From Alphaproteobacteria bacterium (GTDB taxonomy: Bacteria; Pseudomonadota; Alphaproteobacteria; SMXS01), in contig WGNW01000031.1 of the NCBI GenBank assembly GCA_016124315.1, positions 1 through 54,201 on the forward strand: a stretch of DNA of 54,201 nt, read 5' to 3'. Of this stretch, positions 1 through 7,231 are shown piece by piece. Position 1 is the first letter of the stretch, and every line of letters begins with the position of its first letter. Position numbers and translations under genes: made by a program. The notes under the pieces are model-generated. The model was not told the DNA's origin and searched no databases. It worked only from the letters and a program-made list of their open reading frames with translations.

Positions 1-14
1 CCGTCATTGGTACG

Positions 15-60
15 TGACATTTGTCAGGTAAACGGTATCATCCCGAACTGACATCTGTCA
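15..60 (+). promoter_or_regulatory. Promoter with paired palindromic operators ahead of the flavoprotein gene
   Basis: Two near-identical palindromes, TGACATTTGTCA (15-26) and TGACATCTGTCA (49-60), flank a TATCAT -10-like hexamer at 36-41. The distal copy overlaps where a -35 box would lie and the proximal copy covers the expected transcription start. The same palindrome recurs at 1912-1923 in the same position relative to a -10 box. The symmetry (TGACA-NN-TGTCA) is typical of dimeric repressors such as TetR or GntR types. The regulator itself is not identifiable in the window. Confidence 0.6.
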
Positions 61-78
61 TGCAGAAAAAGCATAAAC

Positions 79-1854
79 ATGGGGAGACGTGAAGTGGCGG
101 AGAGGGATCCTTCCAAAATCAGCCGCCGGCAGATCCTGGCCGGCGCCGGCGTCGCCGCTGCCGGAGCGGCGACCCTCGGGATGGCCGGCGCGCGGCCGGC
201 CCGCGCCCAGGACCCGTCCTGGGACCGCGAGGCGGACATCGTCGTCGTCGGCAGCGGCGCCGCGGCCTGCTCGGCGGCCGCCACCTCGGCGAGCCTGGGC
301 AACAAGGTGGTGCTGATCGAGAAGGAGCCGATCCTGGGCGGCACCACCAACAAGTCGGGCGGCGTCGCCTGGGTGCCCAACAACTCGCAGATGCGCGCCG
401 CCGGCAAGACCGACCCCAAGGCGGACTGCATGAAGTACATGGTCCGCTACTCCTATCCGCAGCGCTATACGCCCAACAGCCCCACGCTCGGCCTCGACGA
501 GGCGTCCTACAAGCTGATCGAGGCGTTCTACGACAACGGCGCCAAGGCCATCGACCATCTCGGCAACATCGGCGCGGTGCAGTTCGGCACCTTCCTGGTA
601 GGCGGCAAGCCGTCCCCCGACTACGCCGACCACCTGCCGGAGAACAAGGCGCCCCAGGGCCGATCCGTCGTCACCCTCGACGACAGCGGCAAGATCATGG
701 TCGGCACCATCGGCGACGGCACCAACCTGATCGGCCACGTCGAGGCGTGGCTCCGGAAGCAGGACGTGCCGATCCTGACCGAGCACAAGGTGGTCTCGGC
801 GGTCAAGGACGGCGACCGCGTCGTGGGGGTCGAGGCCGAGGCCGACGGCAAGACGGTCCGCATCCGGGCGCGCAAGGGCGTGATCTTCGCCACCGGCGGC
901 TACGCCCACAATGTCGACCTCGTGCACCTGCACCAGAAGGGGCTGTGGGGCTCGTGCGCCATGCCCGGCTCCACCGGCGACTTCATCGGCATTGCCCAGA
1001 GCGCCGGCGCCGCCATGGGCGCCATGGGCACCGCATGGCGGACCCAGATCGTTTTCGAGCAGGCGCTGGAGAACCGGGTGCTGCCCCAGGGCGTGTTCTT
1101 CGTGCCGGCCGACTCCATGTTCCTGGTCAACAAGTACGGCCGCCGGGTGGTGAACGAGAAGCGCGACTACAACGACCGCACCGAGGTCCACTTCTATTTC
1201 GACCCGGTCCACGAGGACTATGCCAACGAACTGCTGTTCATGATCTTCGACGGCCGGTCGCTGGACGCCTTCGGCGGCGCCTTCCCGATCCCCGACCCGT
1301 CCGACCTCGGCCCCTACGTGATCCAGGGGGCCGACATGGACGAGCTCGCCGCCAACCTGGCCAATCGGCTCGATACGCTCAAGGACAAGGACGGCATGGT
1401 GGCGCTCGCCGACGACTTTCCGAAGACACTGAAGGAGACGCTGGACAAGTTCAACGCCTACGCCAAGGCCGGCAAGGATCCGGACTTCAAGCGCGGCGAC
1501 CAGTCCTACGACCGGGCCTGGCAGGCATTCTTCTCGGTGATGCGCGAAGGCAGCACGGAGAAGCCCAACGACCTGCCCAACCCCACCATGCACCCGTTCC
1601 GCCCGGAAGGTCCGTATTACGCCATCATCCTGGCGGCGGGCGCGCTCGATACCAGCGGCGGGCCGCGGATCAACGAGCATGCCCAGGTGCTGGCGCCGGA
1701 CGGCACGCCCATCGCCGGCCTCTACGGCGCCGGCAACTGCATCGCCGCGCCTTCGCGGGAGGCCTATTACGGCGCCGGCGGCACCATCGGGCCGTGCATC
1801 GCCTTCGGCTACATCGCCGCACAGCACGCCCACGGGCAGAGCCAGACCGGCTGA
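79..1854 (+). CDS. Tat-exported FAD-dependent dehydrogenase (3-ketosteroid dehydrogenase/fumarate reductase flavoprotein family)
   Basis: A 591-residue flavoprotein. A twin-arginine signal (SRRQIL at residues 15-20, hydrophobic stretch to about 38, cleavage near ARA-QD at 43-44) precedes an FAD-binding Rossmann motif (VVVGSGAAA, about 55-63) and the substrate-side block with EKEPILGGTT. The C-terminus has the family's closing FAD-contact region (GLYGAGNC, then YYGAGGTIGP with an aromatic-Gly active-site pair) as in 3-ketosteroid delta1-dehydrogenases and related FAD_binding_2 enzymes. It probably introduces or reduces a carbon-carbon double bond on a ketone or steroid/terpenoid-like substrate, and the Tat signal predicts periplasmic location. 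It is followed about 90 bases later by the dioxygenase operon and shares its operator. The exact substrate cannot be inferred, and a fumarate or urocanate reductase-like role is the alternative. Confidence 0.85.
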   Translation: MGRREVAERDPSKISRRQILAGAGVAAAGAATLGMAGARPARAQDPSWDREADIVVVGSGAAACSAAATSASLGNKVVLIEKEPILGGTTNKSGGVAWVPNNSQMRAAGKTDPKADCMKYMVRYSYPQRYTPNSPTLGLDEASYKLIEAFYDNGAKAIDHLGNIGAVQFGTFLVGGKPSPDYADHLPENKAPQGRSVVTLDDSGKIMVGTIGDGTNLIGHVEAWLRKQDVPILTEHKVVSAVKDGDRVVGVEAEADGKTVRIRARKGVIFATGGYAHNVDLVHLHQKGLWGSCAMPGSTGDFIGIAQSAGAAMGAMGTAWRTQIVFEQALENRVLPQGVFFVPADSMFLVNKYGRRVVNEKRDYNDRTEVHFYFDPVHEDYANELLFMIFDGRSLDAFGGAFPIPDPSDLGPYVIQGADMDELAANLANRLDTLKDKDGMVALADDFPKTLKETLDKFNAYAKAGKDPDFKRGDQSYDRAWQAFFSVMREGSTEKPNDLPNPTMHPFRPEGPYYAIILAAGALDTSGGPRINEHAQVLAPDGTPIAGLYGAGNCIAAPSREAYYGAGGTIGPCIAFGYIAAQHAHGQSQTG

Positions 1855-1875
1855 CGTCGCACGGGGAGGCGGAGA

Positions 1876-1923
1876 TTGCCCCACCTCCCCGTTATCGACT
1901 ATGATTCTACCTGACAATTGTCA
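1876..1923 (+). promoter_or_regulatory. Promoter and operator ahead of the PhyH-Rieske operon
   Basis: TTGCCC (1876-1881) and TATGAT (1900-1905) are separated by 18 bases, a good sigma70-type pair. The perfect palindrome TGACAATTGTCA (1912-1923) starts 6 bases after the -10 box and is followed by TGCA, exactly as at 49-64. A repressor bound here would cover the transcription start. The GTG start of the next gene lies 23 bases beyond the palindrome, after a GGGGAG ribosome-binding site. Confidence 0.6.
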
Positions 1924-1946
1924 TGCACTGACGCGGGGAGGCGCAG

Positions 1947-2843
1947 GTGGACGAACTAGAACCGGGTGAAAGGCTGCGGCGCGACGGCGTGGTGCCGCTC
2001 GCCGGCGCCTTGTCCCGACCGGACCTCGCCATGGTGGAGGCCTGTTTCGACTGGAACATCCGCCATGCCAGCGCCAACGCCGTGCAGTTCCAGCCGACCA
2101 GGATGCATCCGGGCCGCTTCTACCAGGACATCAACAATCCGGGGACCCTAGAGCCGGACAGCCCGTACTGGCCGCTGCTGACCCGCAGCGCGCTCGGCCC
2201 GATCCTGTCAGACCTGTGGGGCGGCACCGACGTCTGGTTCCTCTACGAGCAGGTGCTGCTGAAGGAAGGCGGCGAAGCACGGCGCACGCCGTGGCACCAG
2301 GATTCCTCCTACCTGCCGGTCGCCGGCGAGATGCTGGCGGTGGTCTGGATCACCCTGGAGGAGACGCCGCGGGAGAACAGCCTGGAGTTCGTCCGCGCCT
2401 CCCACCGCGGCCCGCTCTACAACGGCAGCACCTTCAATCCCGAGGACGACACCGAGCCGCTCTACGCCGGCGACGCCATGCCGCCGCTGCCCGACATCGA
2501 GCGGGCGCGGGAGAACTGGCCCATCCTCGGCTGGGCGGTCAGCCCGGGCGACATCGTGGTGTTCCATCCCGCCATGCTGCATGGCGGCGCGCCCACCCGC
2601 CCGAACACCCGGCGGCGCACCGTCTCGCTGCGCTTCTTCGGCGAGGACGCGGTCTACGCGCCGTTGCCGTCGGACGGCGTCGAGGGCATCGGCATCGAGG
2701 GCGAGACCATCTGGAAGCGCCTCGCGGGCCGGCTCAAGGCGGGAGACCCGCTGCACGACCCGGGGCTGCCCCTCGTCTACAGACATCAACCTCCGGCGTC
2801 GGCGCTCCGCGCGCCGGCCGCCGCATCCGGAGACATGCCATGA
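1947..2843 (+). CDS. Phytanoyl-CoA dioxygenase (PhyH) family Fe(II)/2-oxoglutarate oxygenase
   Basis: A 298-residue protein with the PhyH double-stranded beta-helix signature. The iron ligands are visible as H117-x-D119 (TPWHQD) and H212 (MLHGG), followed by an arginine-rich strand (about 222-229) expected to bind 2-oxoglutarate. The family hydroxylates lipid-like or secondary-metabolite substrates. The start is GTG, supported by GGGGAG 8 bases upstream. The stop overlaps the start of the Rieske oxygenase (ATGA), so the two are probably co-translated. Pairing with a Rieske oxygenase and a nearby P450 suggests successive hydroxylations of one hydrophobic compound; the substrate is not known. 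Confidence 0.88.
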   Translation: MDELEPGERLRRDGVVPLAGALSRPDLAMVEACFDWNIRHASANAVQFQPTRMHPGRFYQDINNPGTLEPDSPYWPLLTRSALGPILSDLWGGTDVWFLYEQVLLKEGGEARRTPWHQDSSYLPVAGEMLAVVWITLEETPRENSLEFVRASHRGPLYNGSTFNPEDDTEPLYAGDAMPPLPDIERARENWPILGWAVSPGDIVVFHPAMLHGGAPTRPNTRRRTVSLRFFGEDAVYAPLPSDGVEGIGIEGETIWKRLAGRLKAGDPLHDPGLPLVYRHQPPASALRAPAAASGDMP

Positions 2844-4195
2844 ACCAGGCGTCCGACCGCCCCCAGTCCTACGCCGAGACCTTCGTCAACGAGATCTTTC
2901 CGTCCCGCTACAAGACCGGCGCGCTGGCCGGCGAGCGCTACACCTCGGCCGACTTCTACCGCCGGGAGTGGGAGGCCGTGTGGACGAAGGTGTGGCTGGT
3001 GACGGCGCGGACCGTGGAAATCCCCGAGGCGGGCGACTTCGTCGTGGAGGAGATCGGCCCCGAATCCATCCTGGTGGTGCGCCAGGAGGACGGCTCCATC
3101 AAGGCGTTCTACAATGTCTGCCAGCACCGCGGGAACCGCCTGGTCCACCCGGCGGAAGGCTCCATGCCGTCGTTCACCTGCGACTATCACAGCTGGGTGT
3201 GGGGCATCGACGGCAGCCTGCTGTCGGCCCAGGACGAGGAAGACTTCTCCCAGGGCAACCCCTGCGGCCGGGTAGCGCTGGAGGAACTGCGCTGCGACAC
3301 CTTCGCCGGCTTCGTCTTCGTCAACATGGACCCGGACTGCATCCCGCTGAAGGACTATCTGGGACCTGTCTGGGACCGCTGGCAGGTCTACCCCACCGAG
3401 AAGATGGTGCGCGTCCAGGCGCTGACCGTGAAGCTGCCCAGCAACTGGAAGGCGCTGCACGACAATTTCAGCGAGGTTTACCACTTCGCCACCGTGCACG
3501 CGCCGTTCCTCGACTACCTGGAGGACGACTTCCGCTCGCTCGCCTGCGAGATCTTCGACCAGGGCCACACGGTGATGCACATGAAGGGCGCGCTGCCGTC
3601 GAACCGCTACCTGACGACGGACGCGCCGCCGATCAGCGAGCAGCTGGCGGGCGAGCTGCGCCGCTGGGACCTGGACCCGGCCGACTTCGCCGACCGGCCG
3701 ACCGAGACCCGCCGCGCGCTGCAGGTGCAGAAGCGCAAGCTGGGGCCGGCGCGGGGCCACGACCACTACGCAGCCATGTCCGACAGCCAGCTCACCGACA
3801 GCCACCACTACACCGTGTTCCCCAACTTCTCGGCCGGGATGCTGGCGGACGGCATGCTGTTCCACCGGCTGCGGCCCCACGCCACCGACCCGAACGTGTC
3901 CTATTACGACGTGTTCTACTACGCCACCGGTGACGACGCGTTCAGCGGCATGTCGACGGCGAAGGGCGGCTCGGGCGGCACCGTCGAGGACGCGCCGCGG
4001 GAGTACCTGGAATATGGCGAGCGCAGCCTGGGCGCCCTGCTCGACGGCGACGTAGGCACCATGGCCACCCAGCAGAAGGGGCTGCGGTCGCGCGGCTACC
4101 GCGGCGGCGAGCTGGCCGACCAGGAATACCGCCTGGCGTTCTACCACCACATGATCGACCGCTGCATGGCCGGCTGGCGCCCGGGGCAGGATTAG
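2840..4195 (+). CDS. Rieske-type aromatic ring-hydroxylating oxygenase, large subunit
   Basis: A 451-residue alpha subunit. The Rieske [2Fe-2S] ligands are C94-x-H96 and C114-x2-H117. The mononuclear iron region has N209 and the E212-x2-H215-x4-H220 motif in the C-terminal catalytic domain. The chosen ATG lies in the ATGA overlap with the dioxygenase stop, and an open frame further upstream lacks family similarity. The enzyme would hydroxylate or demethylate an organic substrate with electrons from a reductase/ferredoxin chain. No small subunit and no reductase are adjacent; the ferredoxin encoded convergently at 4.4 kb could serve it. A large insertion-like segment between the iron ligands and the C-terminus matches single-component-alpha (trimeric) enzymes more than naphthalene dioxygenase types, but this is an impression. 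Confidence 0.88.
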   Translation: MNQASDRPQSYAETFVNEIFPSRYKTGALAGERYTSADFYRREWEAVWTKVWLVTARTVEIPEAGDFVVEEIGPESILVVRQEDGSIKAFYNVCQHRGNRLVHPAEGSMPSFTCDYHSWVWGIDGSLLSAQDEEDFSQGNPCGRVALEELRCDTFAGFVFVNMDPDCIPLKDYLGPVWDRWQVYPTEKMVRVQALTVKLPSNWKALHDNFSEVYHFATVHAPFLDYLEDDFRSLACEIFDQGHTVMHMKGALPSNRYLTTDAPPISEQLAGELRRWDLDPADFADRPTETRRALQVQKRKLGPARGHDHYAAMSDSQLTDSHHYTVFPNFSAGMLADGMLFHRLRPHATDPNVSYYDVFYYATGDDAFSGMSTAKGGSGGTVEDAPREYLEYGERSLGALLDGDVGTMATQQKGLRSRGYRGGELADQEYRLAFYHHMIDRCMAGWRPGQD

Positions 4196-4213
4196 CGCGC
4201 CCCTCTCCCGTCC

Positions 4214-4346
4214 CGTCACCCCGGACCTGTTCCGGGGTCCGTAGCGCCGCCCCATGACCGGACCGGTCACGGCATGGACAACCGCGGCTCTACCCTGCTG
4301 GTCTTGCATGCGGAAACACGGATCCCGGAACAGGTCCGGGATGACC
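4214..4346. repeat. REP/BIME-like pair of inverted palindromes between convergent genes
   Basis: Two copies of a palindromic unit lie head to head: CCCCGGA-CCTGT-TCCGGGG (4219-4237) and ATCCCGGA-ACAGG-TCCGGGAT (4322-4342). The reverse complement of the second with its flanks matches the first at nearly every position. Between them is a third palindrome, TGACCGG-A-CCGGTCA (4255-4269). The block fills the gap between the convergent Rieske and ferredoxin genes, a classic location for repetitive extragenic palindromes, and may also help end transcription from both sides. Nothing coding is evident in 4196-4365. Confidence 0.7.
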
Positions 4347-4365
4347 TCGAAGAAGCAAACCGCCC

Positions 4366-4686
4366 TCAGAACTGGGCGGCGGGGAGGCGGATCACCAGGC
4401 CGTCCAGGGCCTCGCTCATCTCGATCTGGCAGGTGAGGCGGCTGTTGGGCTCCACGTCCACGGCGCAGGAGAGCATGTCCAGTTCCTCCTCGCCCGGCGG
4501 GTCGAGGCGGGAAAGCCAGGCCTCGTCGACATAGCCGTGGCAGGTGGCGCAGGACAGGCAGCCGCCGCACTCGCCCATGATGCCGGGCAGCAGCTCGTCG
4601 GTGGCCGCCTTCATGACCGAGCGGCCGGGTTCGGCGTCGAGGACGTGCTCGGCGCCCTCGGCGTCGATGACGATCAGTTTCACCAT
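4366..4686 (-). CDS. [2Fe-2S] ferredoxin, adrenodoxin/putidaredoxin type
   Basis: A 106-residue ferredoxin. The cluster ligands fit C40-x5-C46-x2-C49 plus C86 (LTCQ), the adrenodoxin/putidaredoxin pattern. C43 and C74 are extra cysteines. It starts 4 bases after the stop of the P450 on the same strand, so it is very probably that enzyme's electron donor, taking electrons from a ferredoxin reductase encoded elsewhere. It could also feed the Rieske oxygenase at 2.8 kb. Full length for the family. Confidence 0.92.
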   Translation of the reverse strand: MVKLIVIDAEGAEHVLDAEPGRSVMKAATDELLPGIMGECGGCLSCATCHGYVDEAWLSRLDPPGEEELDMLSCAVDVEPNSRLTCQIEMSEALDGLVIRLPAAQF

Positions 4687-4690
4687 GCGC

Positions 4691-5914
4691 TCAGACCTGC
4701 CAGACCAGCGGCAGATCGACCACCGTGCCGACGATGCCGTAGAGCACCTTGGGCGTCCTGCCCGGCTCGATGTCGAAGCGCGGGATGCGCGACAGCCATT
4801 CCTCCAGGAAGATGCGCAGCTCGGCCCGGGCCAGCAGCGAACCGGGGCAGCGATGCACGCCGGCGCCGAAGGTGGAATGGATGCCGATGCGCCGCTCGAA
4901 ATCCACCTCCAGCGGACACTGATAGGCCCGGTCGTCGAGCCCGTGCAGCATGGTGGGCACCAGGATCAGGTCGCCTTCCTTGAAGCGCACGCCCTGGAAT
5001 TCCATGTCGTGGATCACCGTGCGCGGAATCGCGACCAGCGGGAAGCGCCGCAGGAACTCCTTCACCGCCGGCGGAATCCGCGCCGGATCGTCCACCAGAA
5101 GCTGCCGGTGCTCCGCGTTGCGGGCCAGGAACATCATCAGGAAGCCCAGCACGGAGACCACCGTATCGAGACCGGCGATCAGCACCTGCATGCACAGCTC
5201 GAAGGCCTCGGCGTCGGTCATCGGCCGGCCGTCGATACTGCCCGCGAGGAACTGACTGAAGATGTCGTCGCCCGGGTTCGCCCGGCGTTCCAGCAGCACC
5301 GGCATCAGGTAGTCGTAGAAACCCTGGTTGACCTCTTCCGGGGTCATGCTGCCGTCGGGCCGGTTCACCTGCTCGGACAGCGCCTTCAGCTTCAGCCGGT
5401 CCTCGACGGGCAGGTTGACCATCTTGAGGAACAGGCTGATGGGCAGCAGCTCGGCGAATTCGGAGGCGAACTCGCAGTGGCCGCGCTGCCGGAACCCCTC
5501 GATCAGGCTGACGGTGAGCTCACGGATGGAGGGCTCCAGGCCGCGCACCACCTTGGGCGACAGCGCGTGGTTGATCAGCGAGCGGAACGGCCGGTGCTCG
5601 GGCGGATCGAGCGAGGTGGGCAGCACCCGGATCGCCTCGTTGCGCTCCGCCGGCAGCAGGATGTTGCGCGACGAGAAACGGTCGTGGTCGGCGTAGATGG
5701 TGTGGATGTCCTCGCCGCGGGTCGCGATCCAGTGGCCGCCATTGCAGGGCGTCCACACGAAGTCCGGCACGCCGGGCGCCTGCAGCCGCTTCCAGTACTC
5801 GAAGAAGTCGGTGTCCGCCGACGGCTGGGCGAACAGGTCGAAGTCGATGACGTTCTCCGGCGGCACGTGTTCGGGAACCTCCGCCTTGCGGAACAGCAGC
5901 TGGGTCTCGGCCAT
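4691..5914 (-). CDS. Cytochrome P450, CYP101 (P450cam)-like
   Basis: A 407-residue soluble bacterial P450. Landmarks are the I-helix oxygen-activation motif AGLDT (247-251), the K-helix E286-x2-R289, and the haem-binding loop FGAGVHRCPG with the thiolate ligand C356. The end of the protein (SRIPRFDIEPG, then a PLVW terminus) closely resembles P450cam, a camphor hydroxylase, so a terpenoid or other compact hydrophobic substrate is plausible. An upstream in-frame Met adds 12 residues, but the Met at 5914 has GGGGAG ideally spaced. It is followed by its ferredoxin, and its promoter region carries a CTGACAAT half-site shared with the operators on the other strand. Confidence 0.92.
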   Translation of the reverse strand: MAETQLLFRKAEVPEHVPPENVIDFDLFAQPSADTDFFEYWKRLQAPGVPDFVWTPCNGGHWIATRGEDIHTIYADHDRFSSRNILLPAERNEAIRVLPTSLDPPEHRPFRSLINHALSPKVVRGLEPSIRELTVSLIEGFRQRGHCEFASEFAELLPISLFLKMVNLPVEDRLKLKALSEQVNRPDGSMTPEEVNQGFYDYLMPVLLERRANPGDDIFSQFLAGSIDGRPMTDAEAFELCMQVLIAGLDTVVSVLGFLMMFLARNAEHRQLLVDDPARIPPAVKEFLRRFPLVAIPRTVIHDMEFQGVRFKEGDLILVPTMLHGLDDRAYQCPLEVDFERRIGIHSTFGAGVHRCPGSLLARAELRIFLEEWLSRIPRFDIEPGRTPKVLYGIVGTVVDLPLVWQV

Positions 5915-5948
5915 GACGTCTCCCCGTTTTCTCGCTGGACGAGGCTCC

Positions 5949-5976
5949 ATCCTAACAGTTCTGACCGGATTGTCAG
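5949..5976 (-). promoter_or_regulatory. Putative promoter of the P450-ferredoxin operon with operator-like repeat
   Basis: On the minus strand CTGACA (5976-5971) and TAGGAT (5954-5949) are 16 bases apart. The -35 box is part of an inverted repeat CTGACAATCCGGTCAG (arms CTGAC/GTCAG). The left half CTGACAAT is identical to that of the operator at 1911-1918, but the centre is 2 bases longer. It might bind the same regulator with altered spacing or a relative of it. Confidence 0.4.
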
Positions 5977-5992
5977 TACCGGGCAGCGGCTT

Positions 5993-6394
5993 CTATCCGC
6001 TCACTAGCCGTGCTGCCGCCGCGCCCGCCGTCGCAGCCACCGCGGTGAGCAGCCCGCCCCAGAGGATGTCCACCAGCGCGACGCCGAGCGGCCAGTTCCG
6101 CAGGGTCGCCAGGTTGGTCATGTCGTAGGTGCCGTAGGCGAGCACGCCGAGCAGGAAGCCGTATAGCGCGGCGGTCTTCAGGGACTGCGCCGCCAGGGCG
6201 GGCGCGATGGCGAAGAACAGCACGCCGGCCAGGTAGAACACGTAGAACGCGACCGCCGCCGGCGTGTTGAACGGGTCGCGCAGCAGGTGCGCCAGGTTCT
6301 GCCGGTAGAAATCGCGGGCGACGACGCCCAGCCAGAGGAGATCGAGAACGGCGAAGACGACGCCCGCCGCGACATAGGCCGCCAGATAGGCCAT
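5993..6394 (-). CDS. DUF2177 family integral membrane protein
   Basis: A 133-residue protein with about four hydrophobic helices. The conserved C-terminal signature YDMTNLATLRNWP followed by a W-G-rich helix is diagnostic of DUF2177, a family without an established function. The Met at 6394 is preferred because GGAG precedes it and it opens directly into the first membrane helix; a Met 19 codons upstream adds a polar leader. It is divergent from the PepSY operon and not clearly linked to neighbours. Confidence 0.82.
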   Translation of the reverse strand: MAYLAAYVAAGVVFAVLDLLWLGVVARDFYRQNLAHLLRDPFNTPAAVAFYVFYLAGVLFFAIAPALAAQSLKTAALYGFLLGVLAYGTYDMTNLATLRNWPLGVALVDILWGGLLTAVAATAGAAAARLVSG

Positions 6395-6496
6395 GAGCCC
6401 CTGCTCCCTCGTTGGTTGGTCGACGCGCCTGTTACGCAGCGCGCACCACACCGGATTTGTCGCATGAGGCTCCGCGCGATTCCATTGGGTACGATT

Positions 6497-6523
6497 CGCA
6501 TATTGCGACTGATTATCATTCGT
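6497..6523 (+). promoter_or_regulatory. Fur-like operator upstream of the PepSY-ApbE operon
   Basis: The AT-richer tract in the divergent gap contains GATTATCATT (6511-6520), matching the right half of the classical Fur box, preceded by a poorer left half, so GCGACTGATTATCATTCGT (6505-6523) is a candidate. An adjacent palindrome CGCA-TAT-TGCG (6497-6507) overlaps it. Iron control would suit a PepSY/ApbE cluster. The match is by eye only. Confidence 0.4.
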
Positions 6524-6560
6524 GGTTTAAGGGTCGGGCTTTCCACTTCTCGGGTCCCCC

Positions 6561-7220
6561 ATGCTGCAGATCAGCCCCGACCGCATCCAGCCCGTCCCGG
6601 CGCCACCGCCGGGACGCCAGCGCCGGGCCTTCTGGCTGCGGCAGCTGCATGCGTGGCACTGGGTGAGCGCCGGCCTCTGCCTCATCGGCATGCTGCTGTT
6701 CGCGGGCACCGGCATCACCCTCAACCACGCGGCCGGCATCGAGTCCAATCCCCGGCGGACGACGCGGGAGGCGGTGCTGCCGCCGGCCCTGCTGACCCGG
6801 GTGACGGCGCCCGAAGACGGCAAGGGCGCCCTGCCCGACCCGGTCGGCGCCTGGATCCGCGACGCTGTCGGCGCGGACACCCGCGGCGTGGCGGCCGAAT
6901 GGTCGGACGGCGAGGCCTACGTGCCGCTGCCGAGGCCCGGCGGCGACGCGTGGCTCTCCCTCGACACTCGGACCGGAGAGATCACCTACGAGCGGACCGA
7001 CCGGGGCTGGGTCTCCTATCTCAATGACCTCCACAAGGGGCGCAACACCGGCTCAGCGTGGCGCTGGTTCATCGACCTGTTCGCTGCAGCCTGCGTGATC
7101 TTCAGCGTCACCGGCCTGTTCCTGCTGCAGCTGCATGCCCGCCGGCGGCGCGCTACCTGGCCCGTGGTCGGCGCCGGCCTCGCCATTCCCCTGCTGCTGG
7201 CGCTTCTGTTCATTCACTAG
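6561..7220 (+). CDS. PepSY-associated membrane protein
   Basis: A 219-residue membrane protein: helix 1 (about 34-54) is preceded by the conserved LHAWHW stretch, then a periplasmic PepSY-like domain (about 60-150), helix 2 (about 168-190) and a final helix ending at the C-terminus. LHAWHW and the DLHKGRN...W segment carry histidines typical of PepSY_TM proteins. Such proteins accompany iron/siderophore uptake systems and membrane flavin or haem electron transfer. It is the first gene of a four-gene operon with DUF2271, DUF4198 and ApbE, the next gene starting 11 bases after its stop. No strong ribosome-binding site is seen, so the start could shift slightly. Confidence 0.85.
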   Translation: MLQISPDRIQPVPAPPPGRQRRAFWLRQLHAWHWVSAGLCLIGMLLFAGTGITLNHAAGIESNPRRTTREAVLPPALLTRVTAPEDGKGALPDPVGAWIRDAVGADTRGVAAEWSDGEAYVPLPRPGGDAWLSLDTRTGEITYERTDRGWVSYLNDLHKGRNTGSAWRWFIDLFAAACVIFSVTGLFLLQLHARRRRATWPVVGAGLAIPLLLALLFIH

Positions 7221-7231
7221 GAGACCCGTCC

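Noticed and set aside
58..1917. A 619-codon open frame on the minus strand opposite the flavoprotein
   Set aside because: It is the antisense shadow of a GC-rich gene: arginine/alanine/histidine-rich, no domain, while the plus strand encodes a complete FAD enzyme.
4254..4534. Small plus-strand open frames between the Rieske and ferredoxin genes
   Set aside because: They lie in palindromic repeats and antisense to the ferredoxin; no coding character.
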